From: Eublepharis macularius
Lineage: Eukaryota > Chordata > Lepidosauria > Squamata > Eublepharidae
Reading direction: 5' to 3'
DNA length: 64,000 nt
Assembly: GCF_028583425.1 (NCBI RefSeq)
Contig: NC_072806.1
Location: forward strand, 32,286,001-32,350,000
Position 1 is the first letter of the stretch. Each line of letters opens with the position of its first letter. Position numbers and translations under genes: made by a program. The notes beneath the pieces are model-generated. The model saw only the letters and a program-made list of their open reading frames with translations, had not been told where the DNA came from and did no database searches. This document shows positions 9,747-19,827 of the stretch, one piece after another.

Positions 9747-10762
9747 GCTTTACTGACGAGGTACAGCGGGTCCTCCTGAATGCCCGTCGGCCATCCACTA
9801 GGCGCGCTTATGCGGCCAAGTGGCGCAGGTTTGAGCTCTGGGCACTTGCCAGAGGAGTGGTGCCTGACACCAGTCCCTTGGGGGTTGTGTTCGAGTATTT
9901 GTGCCACTTGCGTGGCCTGGGCTTGAAGGTGTCCTCCCTCAAGGTACACTTGGCAGCGATATCAGCTGCTCACGCCCGAGTTGAGGGTGCTACGGTGTTT
10001 TCTCACCCACATTCCCGCCAGTTCCTTAAGGGCATGTACAATCTTTACCCACCTGTGTCGGCGCCAGTGCCTCAGTGGTCGCTGTCCTTGGTGCTCTCAC
10101 GTCTCATGTTGCCTCCATTTGAACCTATGGCTACATGCCCCTTGGATATGCTATCCTACATGGTAGCATTCTTGGTGGCCGTCACATCGGCCAGAAGGGT
10201 CAGTGAGCTGTCTGCACTGCGGTCTGACCCTCCCTTTCTTGTGTTTCATCCCAACAAAGTGGTCCTGCGTCCCTGCCTCGGGTTCCTGCCCAAGGTGGTG
10301 TCCGCCTTCCACCTCTCGCAGGATATCTCACTGCCTGCATTCTTTCCTCAGCCTTCCTCTAAGGGGGAAAAGGCCCTCCATTCCCTAGACTTGAAGAGGG
10401 CCCTAGCCTATTACCTGGATAGGACGAAGGGATTCCGCTCCAGTCCTCACCTGTTTGTATGTTTTGGGGCCAAGGACAAGGGTAACAGGGCTTCCTCACA
10501 GACCCTGTCTAGGTGGATTGTGACGGCCATTAGCAAGGCCTATTCCCTGGCAGGGGTGGCTTGCCCGCTTCATGTCAGAGCCCACTCCACGCGGTCCCAA
10601 GCATCCTCTTCGGCACTCCTCAGGGGGGTGCCCCTGGTTAACATTTGTAAAGCAGCCACATGGTCCTCTGCAGACACCTTTGTCAGGCATTACGCCGTTG
10701 ATGTCAATGCGGAGCAGGATGTATCTGTGGCCAAGGCTGTCTTACACTCCCTTTTTTCCTGA
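9197..10762 (+). CDS. DIRS ORF3: tyrosine recombinase
   Basis: The frame is open from 9197 (a GTG, not ATG) and overlaps ORF2 by 550 nt in the -1 frame. The real domain starts around 9605-9740; sequence before that is probably a shadow of ORF2. Catalytic residues are all visible: Arg of ARRVSEL (codon at 10196), the HSTR box (His 10583, Arg 10592) and Tyr of RHYAVD (codon 10691-10693). This R-H-R-Y set is that of DIRS recombinases, which integrate a circular DNA intermediate. The first in-frame ATG is well inside the domain, so expression likely needs frameshifting from ORF2 or splicing. Ends with TGA at 10760-10762. Confidence 0.88.
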   Translation: MPGSHTHLAVGYQERRVAPCYTRGWVRQCAGRCPQQGPFAGPRVGTERRVRWADLPDVGSSSDRRVRHCGDHQGPHVLFQGRERPPLYWGCLPVYVDAGLALHVSSVPLDSQGPVQDRGGRDGLHPGGPLLATAGLVPEAPADVPTDICESAPSARPSPKREPSPPRSQEAAPNGLADCSSPIGFTDEVQRVLLNARRPSTRRAYAAKWRRFELWALARGVVPDTSPLGVVFEYLCHLRGLGLKVSSLKVHLAAISAAHARVEGATVFSHPHSRQFLKGMYNLYPPVSAPVPQWSLSLVLSRLMLPPFEPMATCPLDMLSYMVAFLVAVTSARRVSELSALRSDPPFLVFHPNKVVLRPCLGFLPKVVSAFHLSQDISLPAFFPQPSSKGEKALHSLDLKRALAYYLDRTKGFRSSPHLFVCFGAKDKGNRASSQTLSRWIVTAISKAYSLAGVACPLHVRAHSTRSQASSSALLRGVPLVNICKAATWSSADTFVRHYAVDVNAEQDVSVAKAVLHSLFS

Positions 10763-10937
10763 GGGAGTTTTGGAATGACTTTCTTGGCGTACCTGCTGGG
10801 TACCCTTGAGTGAAAGTGTGTATATATGTACCTGGGGGTGTGTATATATGTAAATTTTGAGTATTTATGTGTCCTTACACGGTATTTTTACATAGACGTA
10901 TATATGCATGTCTATTTATTGTTGTTCTTGTTTGTTC

Positions 10938-10943
10938 AATAAA
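10938..10943 (+). promoter_or_regulatory. Polyadenylation signal of the DIRS element
   Basis: AATAAA, 175 nt after the recombinase stop codon and just before the internal complementary region. It is in a T-rich context with several TATATATG words upstream (10820-10912). Confidence 0.6.
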
Positions 10944-10995
10944 ATTGTGTTGGACTTCACCCCCGCCTTCCTTATTGTGTGAAGCTTGGTACACT

Positions 10996-11086
10996 CCCAT
11001 GTGTGGAGGCACAGAAGAACGAAGATGAAAACAGGGTTAACATACCTGTAACTTATGTTCATCGAGTTCTTCTGTGCTGACACACA
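10996..11086 (+). repeat. DIRS internal complementary region
   Basis: The first part (10996-11028) is the reverse complement of the left outer end (5512-5544). The second part (about 11029-11086) is the reverse complement of the right outer end (about 11355-11412). Read on the minus strand it therefore shows the right end joined to the left end through TTTT, the junction expected in the circular intermediate. Confidence 0.92.
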
Positions 11087-11188
11087 ACCCTCCCTCCTAC
11101 CCCGCTGTGAACTCCAATGCACAATAATGTGATGGCTGTAACGGAAATTGGTGTTTTTAAGGTGTTATGGCTGAAGTGTGTTGGTCAG

Positions 11189-11410
11189 GCGGCGGCAAGG
11201 GAGAACTGAGGGAAGGGGCCGTTGGTCGCTGGAGGATCACGTGACCGTTTGGGCGGGAAAACGGTCGCTGAGGCGCGCGACAAACGGCCCCTTCGGAGCC
11301 ATGGAAGCTCTAGAAAATTCTCCGGCGGCTGGCCTGCGCCTGCGCAGTCCCCATGTGTGTCAGCACAGAAGAACTCGATGAACATAAGTTACAGGTATGT
11401 TAACCCTGTT
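11189..11410 (+). repeat. DIRS right inverted terminal repeat
   Basis: About 11189-11370 is the inverted copy of 5525-5705. The last 40 bp, ending in GTTAACCCTGTT, have no partner in the left repeat but match the internal complementary region. Confidence 0.9.
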
Positions 11411-11412
11411 TT

Positions 11413-12843
11413 CTGAAAGAACTCAAGTGTGAACTTGTAGATCTCCTCACAAAAATATGTAATCTGTCATTAAACTCTGCATCTGTTCCTGAGGACTGGA
11501 AGGTAGCTAATGTTGTCCCCATCTTTAAAAAAGGTTCCAGGGGAGATCCGGGAAATTACAGGCCAGTCAGCCTGACGTCAATACCGGGTAAGTTGGTGGA
11601 AACTATTATCAAAAATAAAATTAGTGGGCACATTGATGACCAAAAGCTGATGAGGAAAACTCAGCATGGGTTCTGTAAGGGAAGATCTTGTCTCACCAAT
11701 CTGTTAGAGTTCTTTGAGGGAGTGAACAAACAAGTGGACAAGGGAGACCCGATAGATATTGTTTATCTTGACTTCCAGAAAGCTTTTGACAAAGTTCCTC
11801 ATCAAAGGCTCCTAAGTAAGCTCAGTAGCTATGGGATAAAGGGCCAAGTCCTCTTGTGGATCGAAAACTGGCTAATTAATAGGAAACAGAGAGTGAGTAT
11901 AAACGGGCACTTCTCACAGTGGAGGGTGGTGAGCAGTGGGGTGCCACAGGGGTCGGTATTGGGTCCAATGCTTTTTAACTTGTTTATTAATGATTTGGAA
12001 TTGGGATTAAGCAGTGAAGTGGCTAAATTTGCAGATGACACGAAATTGTTCAGGGTGGTGAAAGCCAGAGAGGATTGTGAGGCACTCCAAAGGGATCTGT
12101 CGAGGCTAGAAGAGTGGGCATCCATGTGGCAAATGAGGTTCAATGTAGCCAAGTGCAAAGTAATGCACATTGGAACCAAAAATCCAAAATATAAATACAA
12201 GTTGATGGGGTCTGAACTGGCGGAGACTGACCAAGAGAGAGATCTTGGAGTCATGATAGATAACTCACTAAAAACGTCAGCACAGTGTGCGACTGCCATA
12301 AAAAAAGCTAATGCTATGCTAGGGGTTATTAGGAAAGGGATTGAAAACAAATCAGCCGGTATCATAATGCCTCTGTATAAATCGATGGTGAGGCCTCATT
12401 TGGAGTACTGTGTACAGTTCTGGTCGCCACACCTTAAAAAAGATATCATAGCACTGGAAAAAGTACAGAGAAGGGCAACTAAAATGATTAAAGGGTTGGA
12501 ACACTTTCCCTATGAGGAAAGATTGAGGCGCTTGGGGCTCTTTAGCCTGGAGAAAAGATGACTGAGGGGAGACATGATAGAGGTTTACAAGATAATGCAC
12601 GGGTTAGAGAAGGTAGAGAAAGATGTGTTTTTCTCCCTTTCTCACAATACAAGAACTCGTGGGCACTCTATGAAATTATTGAGCAGTCGGGTTAGAACAG
12701 ATAGAAGAAAATACTACTTTACACAAAGGGTGATAAACACATGGAATTCGTTGCCACAGGAGGTGGTGGCAGCTACAAGCATTGCCAGCTTCAAGAGGGG
12801 ACTGGACAAATATATGGAGCAGAGGTCCATCAGTGGCTATTAG
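11413..12843 (+). pseudogene. CR1 ORF2 reverse transcriptase, C-terminal half
   Basis: The frame continues from the short left piece at 5452-5511. It shows GNYRPVSLTSIPGK, the QHGFCKGRSCLTNL block, DIVYLDFQKAFDKVPH, SGVPQGSVLGP and catalytic FADDTKL, then the CR1 C-terminal region with WSPHLKKDI and RRLGLFSLEKR. One in-frame TGA at 12559-12561 sits where related elements have Arg, consistent with a CGA-to-TGA change. The frame then resumes to a TAG at 12841-12843. The N-terminal endonuclease is missing (5' truncated). Not a host gene. Confidence 0.85.
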
Positions 12844-13049
12844 CCACAGGAGATAGATGGTATTCTCTTTGTGGGGAGGTGGTGCTCTGTTGTCTTGGTG
12901 CTGGAAGGAAGGCAGTGGGAGGGCTTCTGGTGTCCTGGCCTCACTGACAGTCCTTTAGATGGCACTGGATTTCTAGCCACTGTGTGTGACAGAATGTTGG
13001 ACTGGATGGGCCACTGGCCTGATCCAACATGGCTTTGCTTATGTTCTTA
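12844..13049 (+). mobile_element. CR1 3' UTR
   Basis: The characteristic CR1 end includes TTGGACTGGATGGGCCACTG and finishes in an ATGTTCTTA-type terminal repeat. Confidence 0.8.
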
Positions 13050-13290
13050 ATACCTTGCAGGCATTCTGCTGGGGAGGTAAATCTAGTTTAATAAAGCAAC
13101 CGTAGCAACAATATCATTTTTAATATATCGTGAGATCATTTAATGTTTAAACTAATCCACATGTATATAATCTGTTCTGCTACTTATTCTTGTTAAGAAA
13201 CAAGTTAATATGCTCCTGTGTTTCTTTTGTGCACAAATGATTAATGGTAAGGCTGCACTGGAACCAGAAACCATGCATTCTGCAGGCTCA

Positions 13291-13493
13291 GAGCCAAGCT
13301 ACACGTGACGCCTGACACAGGTTGGACACTTGTCAGCTTCCCTTAAGTTTTGATGGGAAATGTAGGCGTCCTGGTCTTGTAGCTGTAATGGAGAGCCAAG
13401 CTGTAAAAACCAGGACGCCTACATTTCCCATCAAAACTTGAGGGAAGCTGACAAGTGTCCAACCTGTGTCAGGCGTCACTTGTAGCTTGGCTC
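13291..13493. mobile_element. Fold-back MITE (GAGCCAAGCTAC ends), copy 1
   Basis: A 203-bp near-perfect palindrome. The termini GAGCCAAGCTAC and GTAGCTTGGCTC are flanked by TCA on both sides (13288-13290, 13494-13496). A 3-bp TNA duplication with long inverted arms fits a PIF/Harbinger-type element. No coding sequence. Confidence 0.7.
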
Positions 13494-13693
13494 TCAGGCT
13501 ATCCTGAAATAGACATCGTAACTTTTTGCCGGTTTTCCAAATCTTGGAAAACATTTAAACGCCTACAGCAATATATAAATGGTGAATGGAATTGTATCAT
13601 TTTACTAGTCTGCTTGTATTTCTTCTTTTTTTTACTTTTTATTTTTGGAAAAAAAATGTTTAAAAAACTTAACCATTTAGCTCAACAATACAA

Positions 13694-13877
13694 TGGCCGT
13701 TTTCACACTGCTTACTGGCCATGGAACATCGCGCCGAGCTTCCAGAACAAAAGCATCTTCCTGGTGCGATTTTGCACGAGAACTGCTGTTCTCGTGCAAA
13801 ATCGCGCCAGGAAGACGCTGTCATTCCGGGAGCTCGGCGCGATGTTCCGTGGCCTGTAAGCAGTGTGAAAACGGCCA
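13694..13877. mobile_element. Fold-back element (TGGCCGTTTTCACAC ends)
   Basis: Two arms of about 88 bp are inverted with almost no loop: TGGCCGTTTTCACACTGCTT on the left and its complement on the right. It contains GCGCGA blocks. The superfamily is uncertain because no clean TSD is seen; flanking octamers CAATACAA and ATATAATA match poorly. Confidence 0.6.
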
Positions 13878-14002
13878 ATATAATACAATATGTTGAAAAA
13901 GAACACGAACAGGTTGAATACAACAGGCAATTAAATATACATACAAGTAAGAGCATTCATATATAGTACAACTTAGAAGTGCCTGCCTGGTTGTCTTTTG
14001 GA

Positions 14003-14663
14003 AAAAATACAGAGGGGAACACTGTGTGGTAACAGAGATAATGAATCAAAAGGCCCGCAACAGTAAGGACTAGCAACTTAACATAATGTCTACAAAGTAC
14101 AACACACAATTATGGTGTAAGTTACTGACCACTTTTATGAACAATATTAATCACAAAGGTCACTAGCCTGTTCCTTTTCAATACAAAATGAACACAAATG
14201 GATATCCATTTCGGAGCTAGAGGAGAGAGTGCACCCTTGTGGAACCGCCCAACCACCGGTATATAGCGCTCTTGACAAAGAAGATACAAAACAGGAATTC
14301 AGCTTGCGCCCTGTTGAGCGCACAGTGGCTTTGTGTCCTCCCTGCAGGTTTGGCGTCCTTCTTGCGGAATCTCCCGACTGGGGGCTGATCATTGGAATGT
14401 GTTCATCATTTGACCACCGTGATTAAGAAGAAAGGAGTGACTCGCTTCATTAACAGACAATTTTGGGACGTCTTCCCCGGAGGGAAGTGTGGATTTTTTG
14501 TTGTGCAGTCCTTGTGTTCATTTTGTATTGAAAAGGAACAGGCTAGTGGCCTTTGTGATTAATATTGTTCATAAAAGTGGTCAGTAACTTACACTATGAT
14601 TGTGTGTTGTACTTGGTAGACTTTATGTTAAATTGCTAGTCCTTACTGTTGTGGGTCTTTTGC
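14003..14663. mobile_element. Inverted-arm PLE-like insertion, second example
   Basis: Arms at about 14049-14195 and 14511-14660 are inverted copies with few differences. A short unique tail (14003-14048) lies on the left only. The direct repeat TTGTCTTTTGGA flanks the insertion (13991-14002 and 14664-14675). The 315-bp loop contains TTGACAAAGAAG at about 14273, resembling the region just before PLE 3' ends. Same architecture as 386-897. Confidence 0.6.
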
Positions 14664-14675
14664 TTGTCTTTTGGA

Positions 14676-15292
14676 GAAAGGCTCTTATATCAAAATAGGT
14701 TCTCAGAAATAAAAGGGATCAATTGAATAGGATTTACATGGTTTTATAGTCTGCTTGTATGTCTACAAGTTGAATGCAGATTGTCCTAGCACCGTATTTT
14801 GATATCCTGGTTCAGAACTTGGATTTCTTTTCCCTTTTAAGTGCAGAGTAGACATAATGCATTTGCTGTGGTAGGCTTAACCCTAGTCCAAAGCATGTTA
14901 AAGAGGCACTCTACCTCTGAATGCCGTTTTGGGGGGACAAACAAAGGTCAAGAATTGTTGCTTTCATGCCCTGCTTGTGATCTGACGGGCCATTGCTGGG
15001 TCCTTAAACTAATCCGGGAGAGCAGTTCTTGTGTTAAAGCAGTTGCTGAACTCTGGATGCCCTTTGTAAAGTTAGGTGTCAATGATCGTCGCATTTTCTG
15101 TCCCATTTTGTGCCTCATTTGGATTCAGTAGTATCTTGTTACTGAATCAGTAGTAGCTTGCTATGCCAAAGGATGAGGCCATCATCTTAGCATCTCGTCT
15201 GCCTCCATGAGCTCTTTTTGGCTGTGCTAATCTCCTAAGAGGAGGAGCAGATTGTGCTTATTATCCTGGCATACAATGCCCTTGAGTGGTAA
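14676..15292. other. Unassigned non-coding sequence
   Basis: No convincing gene or repeat. A 96-codon plus-strand frame near 14841-15131 has no recognisable features and is treated as chance. Confidence 0.35.
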
Positions 15293-15710
15293 ACGGGTCA
15301 TTTCGTAGAAAAAGAGCGTGAGGAACTCATTAGCATATTCCACACCCCTTGACATCACTGGAAGTGTGTCATTAGCATAACTGATTTGCATATGCCACAC
15401 CCCCTGACATCACCTATCCTGGTGGTTTTGGACCCAATCCTGGCCATTCAGGGCCAAAATTGGGCCCAAAATGGCAAAAAGGGGCTGAAAATGGCTGAAA
15501 AGGGGCCCAAAATGGTCAGGATCGGGCCACTGCTGAGCAGGAGAGTGATCCACCACCTGTCAGGCCTGACCTGGGCCGTTACGGCCCCAATCTAGGCCAA
15601 AACGGGCCCAAAATGGCCGAGAGTCAGGTGAGCGGGGCCACCTGTCATGTGACCTCTTGGGGAACTGCCGAAACTGTGTTCCTGCACGTTCCCCCTCAAA
15701 ATGAACCCTG
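15293..15710. mobile_element. hAT-type non-autonomous element, family B copy 1
   Basis: It shares the body of the copy at 28167: a GGGTCATTT start, TTAGCATAACT with TTTGCATATGCCACACCCC, a GGCCCAAAATGG-rich middle and a CTCAAAATGAACCCTG end. The first bases of the terminus are mutated (AACGGGTC instead of CAGGGGTC) and no TSD is seen. Confidence 0.65.
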
Positions 15711-16309
15711 CATGTTGCAAATTACCTGGGGACACTCAAGTGCAGGATTTAGAATGTGTTCTTCCATTCACGCGCAGGCTGTCTCTTGCTGGGCACACGC
15801 GCATGCTGCTTCAACGGGAGCTCCTTTTGTGTGATTGCATTTAGAAGTGAGTACGAACGCCCGAATCGGGAGGGCAGAGTTCTGATTCAGCTCTGTTTTC
15901 GCAGGAAGAACTCGCAGGGATGGACACCGTAGAGCAAGTACTTTAGGCTCCTCTGATTTGCCAATTTGCATTTCTTTAAGGTGTGAGAAAGTGTCAAGAG
16001 CAGCATTTCAATGGATGGATGTGGGAGGTGGGGGGAACTGGGAACTTGGCAGTTGCAAACAGCCTGGGATACTTTTCACAGTTGAGGAGGAACTGATATT
16101 GAATGCGTGAATGGACTGTGGAGCAGATTGAGGTGTGACTGTGCGAGTGAGTGCACAGGAAGTTGGAGGAGGGACACATGAAAGGAGGTTCATTTGAGCA
16201 TCCCTTGGTACTTAGTGTATTTCCATCCCCAGACTCTGGCATGTAGCAAACCTGTTCTGTTCTGAGGAACGCCAAGCGAAAAACAGAGAGTATCACGGTA
16301 ATCATCAAA
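15711..16309. other. Unassigned non-coding sequence
   Basis: Nothing recognised. A minus-strand frame of about 109 codons at 15994-16323 shows no family features. Confidence 0.35.
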
Positions 16310-17112
16310 GACAAAGAAAACAAGAAGCCGTGATAACCTAACTAATATACAATGTGTAATTCAATACAAGTTATTATTAAACATTATTCCAAACAGTCGA
16401 AAAATGGTGAACATATATACATATAAAGTGGTTACATATACATAAGGCGAAGCATCCTACAAAATAATAGTCAATCAGAATTCCTATGCAATATTAAAGT
16501 GCTAGTGCCTGAAACTGACAAGAATGTCTACAAAGTAACCACCATTCAGTCCAAGCAAATTATTCTTGATGGTGCAAATGAAAAAGGTCTTCAACATCAA
16601 TCTCACAGTTATTATTCTACTGAGTCAAAAAGGTGTATATGGTCTTGTACAGTAAACTACGATGGAGATAATGAACAGCAACAACGATGGTAATATAAAC
16701 AACTGCGACGGGAAGCCAGCAATCTGCCCGTTTCATCTCTTCATCCTGGCAGTCGTTATATCAGAGTTCAACCTAAAAGGTCCATCATAAAGTCAGTTGT
16801 ATTTGCATTATCCAAAAATAAATAGAAGCAACATGTGCAATTATACACACATATACACTTGAAACAGTCATTCAATTACACGCCTTTAGCATCCGTCTTC
16901 CATTTTGATGTAAGTGAAATGTACAATGTTAATTGCAATTTATAAAGAAATGGGTTAAAGTCCCAAACACACTTCAAAAATTATATAAAGGGCCAGTACT
17001 ATTAGTTCACAGCACCTCACAAATATGGTGAAAAATCTACGTCTATGTTGAGTCCTTCCGGATAAACTGTATTAAGCTTGAAAATCCACCAGGTTTCCTT
17101 TTGATTCAACTC
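16310..17112 (-). mobile_element. Penelope-like element 3' end, minus strand
   Basis: On the minus strand, 17112-17027 encodes the PLE C-terminal signature KETWWIFKLNTVYPEGLNID followed by a stop. The same motif occurs at the ends of the PLE fragments at 20.1 and 30.2 kb. The remaining AT-rich 700 bp (down to about 16310) is its probable 3' UTR; that lower boundary is approximate. Confidence 0.7.
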
Positions 17113-17584
17113 CCTCCAGACATGCTCTGTCCCCTTCTGAGGAAGGGGCAGGAGAAGTCAACTGATTGGCCCATCCCACCCAAGAAACAGACTAGCCATT
17201 TGTCGCCCCACACTGTATTTAACAGGGGGCCTTTCTTTCACCCCCATTCTTTGACCTAGATTTGAAGCGGAACTTTGTCCTGGTCTGGTGCAAAGGGAAA
17301 CGCAAAGGCTGCTATTTGGGGAAGAGTTTCTTTTCTTGACTGCCTGTTTTGTGGCTTGGGCAGGGGCAGTCTGGCCTGTGGGGCAGCCAGGGCAACTTCC
17401 AGGCCCCTGTGCTGGGGAGGCAGCACAGGTGGTGAGATACTCTGTGACCTAGTGAAAAATCCATCCATGACAACACTCGGGGATTAGAATGAAAAATATG
17501 TTTCAGTTTCCTTTGACAGCAACAAATTCCAATGACAACGAGTTGCAGATTGCTGAAGTACTATTCCACTGGTACTTGGTTTTT
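17113..17584. other. Unassigned non-coding sequence
   Basis: No gene or repeat family recognised. Confidence 0.3.
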
Positions 17585-18262
17585 TTTAAATGACACCAGA
17601 CTTGATTGAGCTACCCAGCAGTATTTGTTGGACTCGACTGCGTGGAACCCATTGGCTGCCCACCACTGGAACCAGGCTCAAAACCAAGTATTGGCTATCA
17701 CAGACAAAGCCCTTCATGGCCTCAGTCCATCATATTTGCAGGATTGCCTCTTTGACAGCTTTGCTCATCCGAACAGGGCCTTCTGCAGGAGCCACTCTGC
17801 TCATGGGCAAAATCTATAGCTACCCACTCACGTGCGTTCTTTCCTACCTTGTGGAATGGCCTGTCTGAAGAAGTTAGGAAGGTTCCCACTCTCTTGGCAT
17901 TCCACAAGCTATGCAAAATCCAATTATTAAAGAGGGCTTTTTTAACTCAGATAGGAGGGCTGTTCTGTACTGCTTTCAAAGCGATGCATTGCTAAAGGGA
18001 TAGGAACTATGGACTATACTATTGTGTACTGTCTGTTGCTATAAGTATGCTCCTACTGGGTAACTTCTGCATTCTTTAATGTGTCATGTTTAAATACTTA
18101 TGCTTTGTTTCGCATTTGATTTAGCCGTGTTTCAGATTTCTGCTCATTTTCAGATTTCTACCATACAAACCCTCCTGCACTATTTATTGGCTATTCCATT
18201 GTTGTTGAGCCTCAGAGAGAAAGGTAGATTATAAATGATGTAAATTAAAAAAATAAAATTTA
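17585..18262 (+). mobile_element. L2-type LINE 3' fragment
   Basis: The plus strand gives decayed L2 RT C-terminal sequence (THWLPTTGTRLKTKYWL, FMASVHHICRI) in shifting frames. It is followed by a 3' UTR and a tail with GTAGATTATAAATGATGTAA and a short A-rich end. Confidence 0.65.
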
Positions 18263-18344
18263 AAAATGGCACTGTCTAGCAGGGGTCTGCAATCTTTCTT
18301 CATTAAAGAACCTAATGACACAAAAATTGGGGACCAGAGGTCAG

Positions 18345-18440
18345 TGGAACTCAACAGGAATCGAGTAGCACCTTCCGCTCAGCAGACCGATTATAGCGGA
18401 AGCTTTCGTGAGTGAGAGCTCACTTCCTCAAATGCAGAGT
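18345..18440 (-). mobile_element. PLE 3' tail remnant with hammerhead-like motif
   Basis: On the minus strand, 18431-18394 reads TTGAGGA, a GTGAG/CTCAC hairpin, GAAA, then AGC-TTCC-GCT and A. This is the order of a type I hammerhead core (one change from CUGANGA). It is followed by the GGTGCTACT word seen in other copies at 55.9 kb. Confidence 0.5.
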
Positions 18441-19042
18441 GTGCGGATCTGAAACAGCTCAACTTACAAAACAGAGGTGGTTGAGAGGGTAGAAGGAAGC
18501 AGGAGAAGGCTGGGTAACACAACACAACTCCATGACAGACTCTTGCCTCACACCGTCCTCTTGATGTAACTTCTCTTCACACACACACCCACTTCAGAAC
18601 CTTGTATAGAACCAGGTCCTTTAGAAAGAATTCTATGCATTATTACCACAAGCAAGGCCGCAAAAGAGAAAAAGAGAGGGGTGGGGGCGGTACAGAAGGT
18701 GAGCTATGCTTATATAGAGAGATCAATGAGCAACTCCCCCCACCATCTCCAAGCTGGCAGCTCTAGAGGCACTCCCGCCCTCTTTCTCCTCTGAGATGGG
18801 GGCCACGCCTTCAGTGCGCCTTCCCTCTTCCTCTGTCTTCTGTGGGTCCAGGGGTCACAGGCAGCCTCCCCCCACCCTTGCCCTCTTGTCCTCTTGCCCG
18901 AGCAGCCAAGGCAAGCCCCGATCAGGCCTCAGGAAACCCCTTTGTTGTCTTGGGAAAAATTAACAGCGGGGAGGTCTGAGCCACCTGCCACCTGAGTGCA
19001 TGGGTGCAGCACAGCCATACCTCGACTGGCCACCTATTTTCA
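18441..19042. other. Unassigned non-coding sequence
   Basis: C-rich and A-rich blocks without a recognisable gene or repeat. Confidence 0.3.
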
Positions 19043-19183
19043 TGCAAGGTTGCTAACTCTGTGTTGGGAAATTCCTGGAGATTTGGGGAACAGGAGCCGA
19101 GGGAGGGTATGTCTTGGGAAGAAGAGGGGCCTCAGCAGGGTGTAGCACCACAGAGTCCATGCTTCAAAGCAGCCATTTCATCT
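19043..19183. mobile_element. hAT-type element, family D, truncated
   Basis: It matches the left part of the element at 47764 (AGGTTGCTAAC start, TTGGGAAATTCCTGGAGAT, and CAAAGCAGCCATTT near its end) but stops before the right terminus. Confidence 0.6.
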
Positions 19184-19239
19184 AGGAGCACTTTAAGAGG
19201 ACCAACTTTATTGTAGCATATACTTTTGAGAACCACTGC

Positions 19240-19537
19240 TCTCTTCAGGTCCCTGGCCCCGACAGCGCCGGCACTCTGCTGCTTGTTGGGGGAAGCCCCC
19301 GACGAACAACTGATTCAGGGGTTTAAATGCCCTGTTCCCTGCTGTTTGCAGCGACAGGGAAAAGGGCTTTTAAACCCAAAACTTCCCGAAGCATTACAAA
19401 TGGTTCGGGAAGCTTTGCTTCGGGGTTTCCAAATCGGGGTCAGCATGCTGGCCCCATTTCGGAAATCCCTAAGCTTTCCAGATCGGGTCCGATTCGAGTA
19501 TTTTACCCGAATCGGATTCCCGAAGCGCACACCCCTA
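19240..19537. mobile_element. hAT-type element, family F, 5' end lost
   Basis: The right end GCGCACACCCCTA and repeated CGGATTC/CCGAATC words match the element at 50248-50379, which has an 8-bp TSD. The left terminus is not visible. Confidence 0.55.
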
Positions 19538-19827
19538 GAGTAGACATGGAATTCTACACTCAGGATTGAGGAGGTCTGATAATAGATTGACTTATGTAAT
19601 GGACTATACTCCTCTCTCTAACATCATCAGGAAACTATTCTCAAACACTGGTCCATAGCGCAAGATGTACCAGGGTGTCAACAGCCCCTTGGGATAGCCT
19701 TCAGGAGAACACGTAACTTTAAAGAAATTTTGGTTCATTCAGACATTCTTTTTCCCCCTTTCATCAACAGTCTCCCATGAGGATGTTTTCCCTGTGGCCA
19801 CTGTTCTGTGTGTAGTCTGGTTATGGG

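Larger units (their letters stand above)
5510..11412 (+). mobile_element. Complete DIRS-type tyrosine-recombinase retrotransposon
   Basis: About 5.9 kb. It has inverted terminal repeats, an internal complementary region that matches both outer ends, and three coding regions on the plus strand: a Gag-like ORF1, RT/RNase H with a methyltransferase-like tail, and a tyrosine recombinase. There is no integrase, no LTR direct repeat and no target-site duplication. The element begins after TT at 5510-5511 and ends before TT at 11411-11412, as expected if a circular intermediate recombined at a TT dinucleotide in the target. All three frames are open over long spans and catalytic residues are retained, so the insertion is probably young. 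Confidence 0.93.
5440..13049 (+). mobile_element. CR1-clade LINE, split by a DIRS element
   Basis: The left piece (about 5440-5511) and the right piece (11413-13049) belong to one 5'-truncated CR1-like LINE. The reading frame runs from GPDGIHPRV in the left piece directly into LKEL in the right piece. The right end is the typical CR1 3' UTR, which closes with a repeated ATGTTCTTA-like octamer region. The left boundary is approximate. Confidence 0.8.

Noticed and set aside
16008..16323. Small minus-strand frames near 16 kb as a gene
   Set aside because: No start context, domain or splice signal; close to PLE 3' UTR sequence.
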